Source: Spirogloea muscicola (lineage: Eukaryota > Streptophyta > Zygnematophyceae > Spirogloeales > Spirogloeaceae). From it: a stretch of 64,000 bases of DNA. The stretch lies in contig WELB01000012.1 of the NCBI GenBank assembly GCA_009602725.1, forward strand, positions 1-64,000. Reading direction: 5' to 3'. A program made the position numbers and the translations under genes. This document shows positions 48,201 through 61,600 of the stretch, piece by piece. How positions within the stretch are numbered: the stretch's first letter is position 1; each line of letters begins with the position of its first letter. The notes below the pieces were generated by a model, which saw nothing but the letters and a program-made list of their open reading frames with translations, was not told the DNA's origin and searched no databases.

Positions 48201-51200
48201 ATCAAGTGGCGGCAACCTGTTGGTTTGGTCGACTGCTTCCAAGACATCTGCATAACGTACAAATCTGTCACCCTCCTCTTGGTTAGCCAGCCCTGGATTT
48301 TCTTGTTTTTGGCGAGTCTACCTACTTTCTGCTCTATTTCTCGCCGCGGCTGACTTAGCAGAGTCAGGCTGTCACAGAGCATATCCAATTTTGTCTTTTA
48401 GCAAGACATTATGCAAGCCTATCGGACAAAGGAACTGGATTTTGACCTTTCCATTGTACTGTTGTCTGCAGTCTAGCGCCCTTAAGATTGGAGTTGGAAG
48501 AGCGCCTCTTCCTACGTCTTCTGGATGTCATGCACCAAATATTAGCTCTGAATGGGCGCCAGGAGACTCTTATTGAAGCTAGGGCTTCTGATTATAAACT
48601 TCCAGTCACGTCGTCAAGCATGACCAGCCCAAGCCCAAGAAGGAGCACAGGACATTCTCTGGGCCGCCTTGCTGGGACCAGGGCCAATTCGGACTCGGAC
48701 CTCCCTGCCCTCGGCGCCAAGGCTGAAGCCAAAGAGACTGCTCAGTCTGCAGCTAAAAAGCACAAAGTCGCAGAGGCAGAGCATGGAATATATTATGCAG
48801 AGAATAATGCCCGTATCATCACAACCATGAGCACAGGGGGATTGCCTCAATATCTGCATGCTAGAGCAGATGACGATGTTATGATCACTTTGCCACCAAA
48901 TCGGAGGAAAGTATATGTGGAGAAGCTGCAAGTTGCCAGGGTGGACATACTACTCAGCTTCTGCAGTGAGCCCTGGCTGCAGCAACAGAAAAGGGGTGCT
49001 GCTTGGAGTCTTCTGGAGTCTGCTGGCTTTGTGCTGCAGGTACGGGCTTGTGCCTGGAACTGTCTATCTAGGCAGTGTTCCCTGCTGTTTCTATTTTCTG
49101 CAAAGGCTGAGATGGCTTGGCTTTCCAGGAGTTTGTTTGATTGTCCAATAAGTAAAGCGTGGCTTTCCTAATGAGTTAATCGCTGAAGGCCTGCAGTACT
49201 GTAGCTTTGTGCATTCTGACTTGATAACCTGCCTCGACTTCGATATTGTAGAGGCGGATGCTTGCACTGGCGGACGTCGAGGAGGCCTCTGTGCATTTGA
49301 AAGAGCTGACTCTCCGCCACCCATTGGGAAGCCTAGAGGCACTCCGAGACATGGTAGGTAGGCACTATGTGAGACAATTCTTGCAGGTCTCCTACCAGAT
49401 TTTGGGATCAGCAGACTTCCTTGGCAACCCAATCAATTTTTTGGCAACTCTGGGGTCTGGCTTGTGGGACTTTCTGGCTTTTCCTGTTGTAGGTCTTGCT
49501 CGGGTACGCCTTCAACCTCCCAAGGAATTGAAGCCTATCGTACTTGTGTGCTGCTGCTTACCTTTCTTGCCTGACTGGTGTCTCTCTGTATTACGTTAAG
49601 CATCCCAGACTATATCTCTTCATGCATGCTCACCAGCATTAGTGCTCCTGATTATTGTAATATGCCATGACCCATGTTGTACTTCCTTCTTAGTCCTTCC
49701 TCGGGGTGAGTACTCTGATGCTATTTCAACAGTCTGGTCCATGCAATGTCTCCTACGCAGAGTCCTCAAGAGTTCAGGCATGGTGTTACCAAAGGTACAC
49801 GGAGCTTGGTAAACAAGACAATATTTGCGTTCAGCAATGCTGCTGCTAGAATGAGCGGTGCTGCAAAAAAGGGCGTGGCAGCTTTGGCGCTAGACCACCA
49901 GCTTGAGTCCAGCGTGGTGGTGCGTACCTGTCCCTTCGCTAACATTTCATGCTAGAGAGAGTGTCCTTCAAAATCTACTTCCAAGGCATGTCATGCTCGT
50001 CATTGAAACGAAAAACTGTGGTAGAGGTCACATTGATCTGAGGCCTTCAGTAGCGGTGGTGTGAAGTGGACACAAGGACGTCCACATGCGCAGGGGTATT
50101 GTGAATTTCGTTGTGCTTGTTGGCTACTGTCTGCTTCTGATGGCCCCTTTTTCTGTTCATTCAGGACACAAGCATCTTCAATGTCTTCTTAGAGGCTTTG
50201 ACTGGAGCACTAGAGCTTCCAGTCAGGGGCGCCGAGCAGAATGGCATTCTAGGGATGCTGAAGGGTGCTGCCATTGGCCTCCTGGGGTTGGCGGCCAAGC
50301 CAACAGCCAGCCTGCTCGAGCTTGCAACAAGGACTGCTCACAGCATACGAAATAGCACGCAGCCCCTCAACTCGAGGCCAAGACGAGCGAGGCCCCCGCG
50401 CCACCTCAGTGCTGACTCGCAGCTAGGTTTATACAGCTGGGAGGAGGCTCTTGGCCAGGCCGTGCTCCTCGAGGCACTGAATGGACGGCTTCAGGAAGAG
50501 GTATGAAGTGAGATCTGTAAGGAGGTGTGTACTTTTGAAAGCACTGTTGCTCCTCGTAGCAATGATTATGCCCTTCAGTTGCTCCCTGAGTGGCGCCGTT
50601 GTTAAGGCTCCCGCTTGGCGTTGCAGGTGTATGTGACCTGCAAGCCCCTGCGAGAAGACAGCACAGTGGCTCTGCTGACACGGGAACGATTGTTGTGTGT
50701 TAAGAGCTTGCTAAGTGGCCACTTGCCTCTAGGCCCAGAGTGGCAAGTGCAGTGGGAGGCGGAATTGTTAAATGTTCTGCAACTCAACCAAGTTGGCTCA
50801 CAACTGACAGGTGTGCTCTATTTTGCCAGTTGTTCCAGCTGCTCTCGCCTCTATCCGCTTGCCTAGTAGGACAGTCATAAGGTCTTCTAGTTGTCCCAGC
50901 AAAAGCTTTGACGCTTAATAGTCTGCAAGTACATGGCCTGTCTTGCTTTTATCCTCAGCTTCCCTGCCGACGAAGGGACTCACTGGATATTGGCTTGGCC
51001 TGCAGCCTTGGTCATGATGCCAATCAGTACCTGGGGTGAAGCAAGTAGGACAATGGCACTTACGCGGAAAGTCGTGCCTTGGCGGAGCTCGCCACTCGGG
51101 GTTTGGCTTTTCGACTTCATGGACGAAGAAGCTGCCAGTAGCTTCCAAGCGTCTATCCAGTGGGCTCTTTCCAATGCCGAGCACAGTCAGGGGGTCCTTA

Positions 51201-51265
51201 CATCACGTGCCCGCTTTGCCCGCTTTGGGGGCCGCTTTGCAGCAGCCCTTGCAGCTTTGCCATGA
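33265..51265 (+). CDS. VPS13: VPS13-family bridge-like lipid transfer protein
   Basis: Very large protein that carries lipids between membranes at organelle contact sites through a long hydrophobic groove. The gene covers 18 kb with dozens of short exons. The N-terminal chorein region begins MFEGLVHQLVAGYLGHYFTG (exon 33265-33361), then LLENVELSLEAFDHLELPFA (33566-33643), LQVPWKKLGWEPLVVSMEHV (33778-33890), AKLAAAELVKLSRRVS, and NVQVSVSNIHLRYEDFQTNP near 34790-34850. Long RBG-type beta segments fill about 35-43 kb. The VAB (SHR-BD) region lies about 43.6-46.6 kb (MVPLEIRFDIPIAPNPTVM). The C-terminal ATG2-like part is at 49.2-50.5 kb (ILGSADFLGNPINFLATLGS; SPQEFRHGVTKGTRSLVNKT). A PH-like end follows (VYVTCKPLREDSTVALLTRE near 50627-50686). 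The start is fixed by the conserved MFEGLV. I did not resolve every exon. No retroelement fragment was seen in the introns. Which VPS13 subtype it is cannot be settled here. Confidence 0.95.
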
Positions 51266-52841
51266 GCTGTCTAGACTCGAATTTGCCTCCTTGAGTGGTT
51301 GCGGATTGGTGTAGCCCTTCAATTTGGTTGCTCCACGCTGGGGCCGAGGGAGGCCGTCCCTCTCCTTCTGTGCTGCTGGGGCTAAAGAGAAAGACGCTTC
51401 CAGTAGAGGGCGGTGGCTGTGATTGGCCAGCCCAGAAAAGACTGGGGGGCTTTTAACCCCAGACCTTGTACATTCCTTCGGGCTGGCCTCTCACAGCCAC
51501 TGCCTTACATAAAAACAGCTGTTTCTCCTTCACGTTTCTTTGCATCGCCGCGCTGGTCGCGCCCTTGCAGCAGCCTCTGGCTTGCGCAGCGGGGTTGCTC
51601 TTTCTCCCCTCAGCTCATCTGATTTCCTACTGCTGACACGGGGTTAACTAAGAGCGCCCTGGCTGCCTAGCCTGTGGCTCCGTCATGAACACCTGTATGC
51701 ATCTGGCTGGCTTTCACAGCCGCTCTTTTAATATCAGCAGCCATTCGTTTCACAGAAGTGGTTCTCCCAATGGGGGCAATTGCTGTGAAACGCCAGCCTT
51801 CACAGCCCCCGGCCCCCTCTGGAAGCTGGTCGAGCCCTAGCTGGTGGCACAAGGGCTTGTCACTTGCCGTACAGTACCAATTAGCGACCTCTACGTGCTG
51901 ACTCGTGGTTACTGAGCGGGTGGGCTTAGCAGCAGGTGATGTGCATCTGTCAGTGTGCTTGCCTTGGTGTTTGGCCACTCAGGCCCTCCACCACTCAATA
52001 TACACTCCATGCCTTTGGAGGAGCTCACCTTCTTGCTGCTGGGCATCTCCATCGACACGGCCTGTTCAATCTGCCATCTCCTCCACGGACCCGTGGTTAG
52101 CGAGGGCACAGCAGCGGGGCGACCTTGTTAAATCTTCTCGCGGGCTGGCCCGGTGCAGCTCCTCGCCCCCCAGCGGAAGAGCTGCTTCGTCCACTTCGGA
52201 GCCGACGGCGGGCCAGGCGGGAAGAAAACAGCTCTTCCTAACATTGGAAGAGCGGTTTGTTTTGGGAGTGCTCACTTCTTCGGGGTGGCCCTCTCGAACG
52301 GCTGGCTCTCCCAGAAGAAGGGCCCGCCCATCGAGGATAGGGGCTGGAAAAAGCCAGCCCAGAAAAGAATGAACAAAGGACGAGAAGGGGCCAGGGGAAG
52401 CACTAAGAACAACAAGCACAAAAAAGAGCAAGCGCGGCCAGATTAACTGGTGGCTGGGAGAGGCCAGCCCAAAAGAATGGACAAGGTCTGAAGGAGTCGG
52501 AGTGCTAAGGACTGAGACAGCAGTAAGCGAACTCTCAGTAACCTCTCGAAAAAGAGACGAAGCAGCTACGAAGCACTCAGTAACCCCTGCTAAGCAGCCT
52601 CAGGTCAGAGAGACTGGGTTCCTGGAAGCGGGTTCCCTGGCCAGAGCCAGAGGCAGCTCTCCCAGAGAGAAAGGGCTCGCCCATTGAGGATAGGGGCTGG
52701 AAAAAGCCAGCCCAGAAATGAATGAACAAAGGACGAGAAGGGGCCAGGGGAAGTACGAAGAACAACAAGCACAGAAAAGAAACGAAGCAGCTACGAAGCA
52801 CTCAGTAACCCCTGCTAAGCAGCCTCAGGTCAGAGAGACTG
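51266..52841. mobile_element. Cluster of LINE-like 3' tails in both orientations
   Basis: Hairpin modules occur in plus orientation at 51480-51499 and about 51703-51722, and in minus orientation near 51413, 51780, 52341-52360, about 52449 and 52693-52712. An ORF-end remnant ('gacctctacgtgctgactcgtggttactgagcgggt') lies at 51887-51921. No internal coding region is kept. Stacked truncated insertions are the simplest reading. Confidence 0.7.
52557..52841. repeat. 60-bp perfect direct repeat next to an assembly N
   Basis: 52557-52616 and 52782-52841 are identical, and the N at 52842 follows directly. The blocks before each copy (52318-52430 and 52675-52775) are also close matches, so the unit is about 225-360 bp. 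Confidence 0.9.
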
Positions 52842-52842
52842 N

Positions 52843-53346
52843 CCTCCCTTTGTAAGAGTTTCTATTTCCAAGTAACGTCCTTTAGAGCCCTCCCTCTCTC
52901 TTCCAGGCCCCCATTCTCCCTCCCCTCGAAGGCCCTCCCCTCTCCCCGCCCGCCGCAGCCGGCGCCAGATGCCGAAAGATTCCCCTCTCACGGGAGGGGG
53001 GGACGGAAGGCGCACCTCCGCCGTCCTCTGCGGGGAAAGATGCTCCCGCGGGTCGACGCCGGAGCTCGCGGCCGCCCTGCCGGCCCCAAAAGGGGGGGAT
53101 CGGCAGGCCCCGGCAGAGGAAGGTGCCACCCCTCACCCCCCGGAATCCCCCGCGCTTTAAATCCGTTTCAGTGTGGGAGGTATCCCTTACCGGGCGGTCG
53201 TCGGAAGCGGCCTGCCTGGCATTCGCCGACAGGTTCGGGGTTGGAAGACCGTGCTTCGAACCCCCGCCATGGAGGACCCCCCCCCTACCGTGGCGCGAAC
53301 GGCCCCTCCCATCCTGCGCGCCTACCTTGCCCGCCTGCCGCCACCC
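52843..53346. promoter_or_regulatory. GC-rich upstream region of PEP carboxykinase
   Basis: Begins after the N gap and contains CT-rich sequence, then GC-rich sequence. Alternative frames run through it into exon 1 of PEPCK but have no recognisable content. Confidence 0.35.
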
Positions 53347-53387
53347 GCGCCGCCGCCGTCGCCGCCGCCGCCGCCGCCGCCGCCGCC
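53347..53387 (+). repeat. GCC-triplet tract directly before the PEPCK start
   Basis: An imperfect then perfect (CCG)n run ends in GCCGCC right before the ATG, inside the presumed 5' leader. Confidence 0.9.
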
Positions 53388-56300
53388 ATGGCGACCGTCC
53401 ATAGCCCCCGCGCCAACGGCATCGCCACCGGCCTCGGCCTGCCCAAGGGCCTCCCCAAGATCGTCGTCAAGCCCGACGCCGCCGTCTGCACAGACGACAC
53501 CACGCCCAACCTCCGCGTCTCCAACGTCGACGAGCTGCACTCGCTGCAGAAGAAGCGCTCGCAGCCGTCCACCCCCAAGACCAGCCTCTTCACCGACGAG
53601 GAGCGCCAGAAGCAGCAACTCGAGTCCATCAGGTCTGCCGGGCCGGCGCGCCAACCGTGCAGGCCATCCTCATTGCTGTTGCTCCCTGCTCTTTACTTGG
53701 CGAGGCTCGGCTCGGCTTGCCCAGCGCCGGGGCTGTCCACGCTCTCAGCCTGAGATCCGGCCCCTGTCGCCGCCCCTGCAGCGACTCGCTCGCCTCGTTG
53801 ACGAGGGAACGAGGTCCCCAAGTGGCCAGGGGAGACCCGGCCAAAACGGTGAAGCAAGTGTCTGCGGTGCCCGCGAGGCCCACCGTCAGCGACAGTGCGC
53901 TGAAGCTCACGCACGTCCTCTACAACCTGTCACCAGCAGGTGAAGTCATTTTGTGTCCTGGTACAGGCCTGGCTCAGCCCTGAGATCTGCCTTTGCACCA
54001 CGATGGTGGATGACTGGCCTGACCCTGAGCGCTTGCTGAGGCCATTGCAGGTGTGCTTTCTGCCAGGAGGCAACCGTGTCGGCTTGATGCGGGTGGCAGC
54101 CTGCGATTTGGACATCCTCCTGCATAACGGACGATATGCCTTTTCTCTTGCAGAGCTTTATGAGTTTGCGCTTAAGAACGAGAGAGGCTCCTATTTCACC
54201 TCCACCGGGGCTCTTGCCACGCTGTCCGGAGCCAAGACTGGGCGGTCGCCCAAGGACAAGCGGGTCGTGCGCGAGGAGATCACTGAGGATGATCTGTGGT
54301 GGGGCAAGTGAGTAAAGGCTAGCATGCTCCTCTCACCCTTTGTCACATGTGCATTGTGTAAGGGTGGGCACTGATTTGCAGACAATGTCTCTGTTGACAA
54401 TCAGGGGATCTCCGAATATTGAGATGGATGAGGAGACGTTCCTTATCAACAGGGAGAGGGCTGTGGACTATCTGAATTCACTGGAGAAGGTGCCCTTGCT
54501 TTACTGCATTAGCTATGCCACTGTGTATGGAGAGCGATAGCAGTGCGGCCAGCTTGACTCTGGCTCTAATCACTGAATCTCCTATCTGTCTTTTGCCGTG
54601 TTGTCAGGTCTTTGTGAATGATCAGTTCCTCAATTGGGACCCAGAGCACAGAATCAAAGTGCGCATCATATCTGCAAGGGCGTACCACTCACTCTTTATG
54701 CACAACATGTAGGTCATTCCTGCAGCACGCCACTTGGTTGTTGCCTCTGTGGCAGTGGGCATGGCAGCTATCAGAAGCCAGCTGCAGTTCTCGTGGCGTT
54801 TGGTGCAGCTGGTCTTGTCAATTTCAGGTGGGGTGTTGGTCTGCTGACATTGTGAAATGTTGAGTGTTGCTCAGGTGCATTCGGCCCACTGCTGAGGAGC
54901 TTGAGAACTTTGGAAAGCCAGACTTCACAATCTACAATGCCGGCCAGTTTCCCTGCAACCGCTTTACCCATTACATGACATCGTCCACCAGTATTGACCT
55001 CAACCTGAAGCGGCGAGAGATGGTGATTCTCGGCACACAGTATGCAGGAGAGATGAAGAAGGGACTGTTTAGTGTGATGCACTACCTTATGCCCAAGAAA
55101 GGAGTCCTGTCGCTGCATTCTGGATGCAACATGGGCAAGGATGGCGATGTAGCGCTTTTCTTTGGACTCTCAGGTATAGTAGATTGAAATTCAAGTTTCT
55201 TGGCCGTCACAGCTTGGGGTGACGCTCTTAGATGAAGAAACAGCAGGCGTCAAGCAGCTGACGTGGAATGTTGCCAAGCGGGTGCAGGCACAGGTAAAAC
55301 AACCTTATCCACGGATCACAATAGGTTCTTGATTGGCGATGACGAGCACTGCTGGACTGACAATGGCGTCTCTAATATTGAGGGCGGGTGCTATGCAAAG
55401 ACAATTGATCTCTGTCCTGAGAAGGAGCCAGATATTTTCCAAGCCATCAAGTTTGGAACAGGTCTCAACAGAACCCAGCCCCCGCGGCTCTCTCCCTTGC
55501 CTAATCAGTTCCATAAGCCGCTGCTGCCACCTGCCGCGAATATGACGTAGCTTGTGGGCTTTGCGTGCAGTGCTTGAGAATGTTGTGTTCGACGAGCATA
55601 CCCGGGAGGTTGACTACTACGATAAGTCTGTAACAGGTGCAGCCTCTACTTATTTCCTAGGTTGCATCCTCTGCTCTGCTTGGTTGCAGCTTTGAACATA
55701 GTCTGATGCCAAGCTTTGGCATATGCATGTCTCCTCGTGCAGGAGAGTCTTCAGTATTCGGCAAGCTGAACAGTGTCACACATATCTGCAGCTAGCACTA
55801 ACGGCCAGGGAGTGTTAGTTGGGCAATTGTAGCTCAGCATAGTGGCTGAAGCTTATCTTATCTAGCGTCAAGTCTTAGGGAAGAGACTTCTTAGTCTCGG
55901 CAAGTCACTGCAACACAAATGGCCGCCGCGAGCACTCAATAGCAAGAGCGTCAGATTGGGCCATCGTCATTGAGCATAGTGACTAAAGCCTGACGTCTTC
56001 ATGGCATCATTCCACAGAGAATACCCGAGCAGCCTATCCTATTGAGTTCATCAAGAATGCCTTGCTACCTTGTGTCGGACCCCATCCCAAGAACGTCATA
56101 CTCTTGGCTTGCGATGCATTTGGGGTCTTGCCACCTGTTAGCAAGCTGACCCTCGCCCAGACCATGTACCACTTCATCAGCGGTTACACTGCTTTGGTGT
56201 GTTAATCCACACTACCCCGGGAGATCGTGCCATCTGTGTTTGCCTTGCAATTGCTGTGCTTGTATTAGCAGGACTGGCTTGCATTGTCCACATCAAGTGC

Positions 56301-57179
56301 CTGACATCATTTGGGCTTGAGCCAGGTGGCGGGTACTGAAGATGGTATCAAGGAACCACAGGCTACATTCTCAGCTTGTTTCGGAGCTGCCTTCATTATG
56401 TGGCATCCTACAAAGTATGCCTCCATGCTGGCAGAGAAGATGCAGAGGCATGGAGCCACAGCGTGGTTGGTTAACACTGGGTGGTACGGAGGAAGGTGCA
56501 CCTCGTTTTGCCAACTTCGGCCCCCTGACCAATGTGTCACCGTGACTTCAGTTTAAACCTTGCTAACTCAAGGCAGCAACCCTTTAGGTCTCACAGCTGG
56601 AGCATGCAAGCATCTCAGGCGATTCTGCATGTGCAGTTACGGCGTTGGTTCGAGAATGAAGCTTCCACATACCCGGAAAATTATTGACGCAATTCACAAT
56701 GGCTCGCTTCTGAAAGCCAAGTACACGACAACTCCTATCTTCAACTTGAACGTTCCAAGTGAAGTCGATGGTGTGCCAAGCGAGGTTCTTCGTCCAGAGA
56801 ACATGGTATGCTACCAGATTGTTGTGGAACCTGTTGCTACATGTAATGATTGCTTAGCTTGACAAAAGGCATGGGTGAGAAGGACTATCAACAAATGATT
56901 CACTGGTAGATTGGCGAGGGTATGCAAGGATGTTCAAGCTGTTTGCGCTTGCTTGCATCTTGATTGTTGAGTGCTTATGTGTGAGGAGTTTGCTATACTT
57001 GTCAGCATCCTGCAAACTCATTGGAGCACTTGTTCTGTTGGCAGTGGACTGACAAGTCAAGATACAACGCAACCCTTAAGAAGTTAGCTGGGCTGTTTGT
57101 GAACAACTTCGAAAAGTTTGCTGATCACAAGGTTGGCAAGTTGACGGAGGAAATATTGGCTGCTGGCCCAAACATCTAG
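53388..57179 (+). CDS. PCK1: Phosphoenolpyruvate carboxykinase (ATP)
   Basis: Converts oxaloacetate and ATP to phosphoenolpyruvate, CO2 and ADP (EC 4.1.1.49), a cytosolic step of gluconeogenesis and of some carbon-concentrating cycles. Twelve exons read in frame: 53388-53632, 53782-53939, 54154-54307, 54405-54489, 54608-54708, 54875-55173, 55288-55461, 55571-55636, 56018-56196, 56326-56495, 56637-56805, 57045-57179, giving 644 residues. An N-terminal extension of the plant type carries [19 protein letters not shown], a region phosphorylated in plant enzymes. Catalytic landmarks: [37 protein letters not shown], the P-loop [11 protein letters not shown] (split by an intron after the first Gly) and [14 protein letters not shown]. 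The stop follows [10 protein letters not shown]. Everything expected of a working enzyme is present. Confidence 0.98.
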
Positions 57180-58617
57180 ACTATGAAACCATACCTGTAG
57201 TGTCAATCGTGTCAAGGTTGGCCACAATCTGGCATTTAGTTATCTGTTACACCGCTCGTCCCCTCATGAGTTCCATTCTTCCCTAGTATTTTTGAGAGGC
57301 CCCTAGAAGAGGCCAAGAGCAGGTCAGCAGGACCTTGTACAGAATGCACAGCACCAATCTTTCATTCTTGAGCAGGCTTGTGCCCTGTCATTAGCACGTG
57401 CCATTAGTCCTCTTTAATTGTAGGCTCGCTTCAGACTGGAGTGCCACTACATTGTGAACAATGTCCAACACTCATAAAGTCCTTTCCATTTCTGTTTTGC
57501 ATAGACCTCCTTTGCTCTGCCTTGTACTTAACAGTGCACACCAGGCAAGGGTGGTCAACTCCATCATTCTACTAATGATATTTTGACATACTGACTTGAA
57601 GGGTAAAGGCTGAGGGGTGTTAAGTGGTTCACTGTCCATCCGATGCCCTAAATCAATAAGGTTGGGCAGTCGCTTGTGAACGACCTTTGTGCTGGTTACA
57701 CTGGACGGTAGCTGGGCGCACAGTGGCAGGCGTCATAGAAGTCGCACTGGCCTGCTGGTCTACAATAATAGGACTTCTGGAATTTGTAATGCGACTTCTG
57801 GGAATTGGAGTGCGAGGCTACATCGGAAGCGCGAGGACTCCTCAACAGTGGTCACCTGTACATGTTGCTCCACACGCTATCATCAGGGTGGCCCTCTTCC
57901 TGGTGGAGTGACCTGGTTGCTCAGCTTTGCTGTAATCATCCTGATCCTCGCTCTCGAGAACCTCCCTCAACAACCTCCAGATTCACAAGCTGGTCAAGTA
58001 CTGCCTGCCGTGGTTTTCAAGTGGAGGCCACAACACTTTTGTTAAAGGACAGAGCACTCATCAGTGATCCCATTTAGGTTCCTGTTGTGGCTATTCGGCC
58101 TAGTCTGTCCAGGGCCCTCCACCAACTACACTAGCTCGGATGCTGCAGTTTGTCAGCATGTCAGCGCTATTCTCCATGTTATTTTGCACATTACTGCTAG
58201 GTCTAAATGCATCTTGTCATTCAGGGCGTGCTGTGCATGCGTGTAAATGTAATGGAAGCATGCACTAAACAGGACTGAAGTAGTTTCTCTCTCCTAAGCA
58301 ATACATAATCACGAAGAGAGCACGAATGACAAAGTACGTTCTTCTCCCTAAGTAACAGCTTTTGACATTGTAAAATGTCCTGATGTCAGCAATAAATTAT
58401 GATAGCTAACTAGACTGCCGCTAAGTGATCTGCTCATCACATGTAGTCCTGCATAAGTAGGTTGAACGCCACAGCTATGCTAGTGAACACGTATTCTGGC
58501 TAGCTGAGGTGACAGCTGGAGATGTCATTCTATTCAACTTCCGAGACAAGTCAATTGACTGATGATTGTACCTGGAGCTCCTCCACAGACTTCAGCAGGG
58601 TCCAACTATGCTTGACG
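57180..58617. other. Intergenic region between convergent genes
   Basis: 3' flanks of PEPCK (+) and the proline-rich protein gene (-). The frames near 57690-58045 have no recognisable content. No repeat was found. Confidence 0.5.
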
Positions 58618-61600
58618 TCAGGCGTAAGTTACAGCCATATGCACTGATGCGATAATCAGAGCAGTAGTGGCAAGCATGCCCCAGACCTGGCCATCTGCTG
58701 CTCCGGTAGCTGGAGCTGGAGGACTTTTGCCTGGCGTTGAAGGGACAGGTGCCTGAGGTACTGGGACTTGCGAGTGGTTACCTGCTATGACGAGAGGGGC
58801 ACTGAAGGACATCAATAGCTGTAGGGGGTAAGCGAGAACATACAAGGCATCACTGAGCAATGCCAATGCAATGTCAACATTACTCATGCTTCTCATTCAT
58901 TATCCCGTTCAAATGCACACCCCCTGTCTCACATTTTTACCTGTAGGCTAAATATATTCAAGAGCTCACAATCAAAGTCACTTGCGCAAGTAGTGTGGGC
59001 TCTTTGCAGTCTACGGAGGGGTCTTTCTTGACCTGACTCAGGAGGAGGCGCAGCTGATGGTGCTGTTGGTGATGGTGCAGGCTGTGGGCTCATAGCTCCA
59101 GCAGGAAGCGAAGGTGCTGGTGCAGGTACTTGGCTTTGTGGACCCGAAGCTGCAGGTGAAGCCTCAGGAGGGCTGCTGGAAGGCGTTGGTATCGGGGCTC
59201 CGGGGCTTTGAGGAGGAGGGGAGAGAAGTCCAGGAGGAATAGGTGAAACTTTTGGGGGTGGCAAAGGTGCTGGCTTGGTTGTAGGTCGAGGATTAGGAGG
59301 GACGGCGCTTCCAGGTGGGACCGATGAACGAGGAGCGTCTGGGGGTGGATAGGTTGCTGGCGCCTGTGGCGTTGGTGGGGCAGAGACGTTCTGACCTGTG
59401 AACAAGAGAACCTCCTATCAGACCCAATATGAGAATCAGAGCCACGACACCACCATGTAAGCTCCAGTGTTCAACAATGTGGCTAGGAGAAAGGGCCATC
59501 CCAAACGTAAGCGTTGCACAGAAACGTGAGCAGCATCAACCTGTTGGTGGAGGACCAGCAGCTGGTGGTGGAGGCGATGGAGGTGGGGATGACACTGCAC
59601 ACTGCACAGCTGGATAAAGGGCCCGTGTGCCTTGTGTGCTGTTTCCTCTTTGTGCAGAACCATCACAAAGAAGGGAGGTTGGTGGGGCCTTTGTTGTCTT
59701 TGCTGAGACTTGGCAGCTGCAAACTTCCTGAGATGTCAGGCACAGCTCGTTTCCGGTCGAGCAAGCGCTTGTGGTGATGGCAGCGACGTTGACTCCTTGT
59801 CCATCACTTGCATCAGCTGCACATGTATACCAAAGTTCAGCTTTTGGCAAGCAAAGATTAAGCTCATCTTGCTCCAGTTTGCATCTGGACACAGGATCAA
59901 TATTCTAGTATCATGGATGATCCAAGTGTGGTTGAGGATGCATGAATCTGTCCTAGAAAGCGGCACGCCTGGATTCGATGTGTATTGCCATGCATGCAGA
60001 AGTTACTGCATTGTGCCGAAAGTGGTAAGAGCGTGCCTGCAATAAATGCAAGATCAGTAGATTCAGCAAAAACTCCAGAGTAAACAGTGAGATTTTGCCC
60101 GGACGTAAAGCTAACACCCGTTGTCAACGTCTGCAGAGTGATGTTGAAGTCCTGACTTCCCCAAGGGGACCGAAGCAATGGTAAAGAGGCACTTGCAGTT
60201 GCCCAGTATATGAACCTGGATAAGTGATCAGAATATCAGTGATGACTCCACAGGAGTGAGCGATCAGCCTAAGCTTGGCAAACCATTGCGTCCATACCAC
60301 ATGGTGCGTCCATACCAGGTTACTCCATGCACTTGCACAAGAGATGCACACAAAGAGGGTTACCCCACCTTTTGTAGTTGTCAAAGAGTACAGCTTGGAA
60401 CGACCCGGCAGCTGGTAGAAGATAGGCCTCTTGCTGCCTTGTGCTCAATGGGCTTGTGACATTTATCTTTCCATAACTTGGGGGGTTGTCTGCACCAAAG
60501 TATGCCATGCCCTCGCTTGGATCCACAACCACATTCATAGCACCATCGCTTGTGACGTTGAATGTGCTGCTTGATGACAACGTTGAGTTTGTTGCATCGA
60601 GATCAACAAATACAACTGTCAGAATGCTATCCTTCTTCGCAAAAAACAATCCCTGACGATGAAGTTGTTGGCATGCGAAGATTCCCTCCACAGCTGGATA
60701 CCAATGGATCAGGAAAGGATGATATGGGTCTGAGGCGTCAACTGCAGCAATACCAACAGTCTCGAAGCTGTCCAGATTTGCACAGCCAGTCAGTGTTAGA
60801 GGTTCTCACAGACACGTCGTAAGAAATTTGTGGAGCTATCGGATCGAGCGAGACTCATAGCAGCAGAACTATCAGTCCCTTAATTGCAAGTATGTCGTAT
60901 TGCTGCAAAGTATGTGACATCCATATTGTTGGGGGTTGCACAAGTGAATTACATGTTGGCACAATACCTGCTCAGCCTTATCTGCAGCCAAGCTCACACT
61001 GACAAGATGACTTTCAGTAGTGTCGGGTTGCATAGCCGAATGTACTCACCCCAGCAAAGACCGACCAGTCGATGAATCAAAAAGTATGCACTTAGGACTC
61101 CCTGGATCCAAATTCAAACTGCTGATGTTGAAGAGTACTTCAGACATCTCGTTCAAAGACCCTGACAAAGTAAAGCAGATCACTTGGTGGAAGGCAATCG
61201 AAGCGAACATATGGTGCACCCCCCAGATTTGCTGTCATGCCTGGCAATTCAACGGTCATTGCCATGCACATGCTCCTACTCTTCATGACCATGATGCCAG
61301 CCTGCATGGTGTTCAGGAGCATGATTGGCACAAATGCAAGACATCATACCTGAGTAATCGATGATAGCAAGGCCTGGGTTGCCACTTCTGCTGAAGGCTA
61401 CGTATGCAAGTCCAAGAGCTTTGTTAAGGACGAAGGGTGTCTTATCGTCATCAGATGCATAACTCCTACGTCAAGGATGTGGTGGTGTCAATCAGCTATT
61501 GGCTTCTATGTTGCACTTACACTCCTCTACACAATAACACCTGTCAATGCTCAGTAAAAAAATGTTTACAATTGTCAGGCTGGCCGGGATGTGGGATCAT

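Noticed and set aside
53173-53943. 256-codon ORF across the PEPCK start
   Set aside because: Different frame from the PEPCK exons 1 and 2, which match the family; a GC-rich shadow.
57689-58045. 118-codon ORF between PEPCK and the proline-rich gene
   Set aside because: No domain, no splice context and poor start; treated as intergenic.
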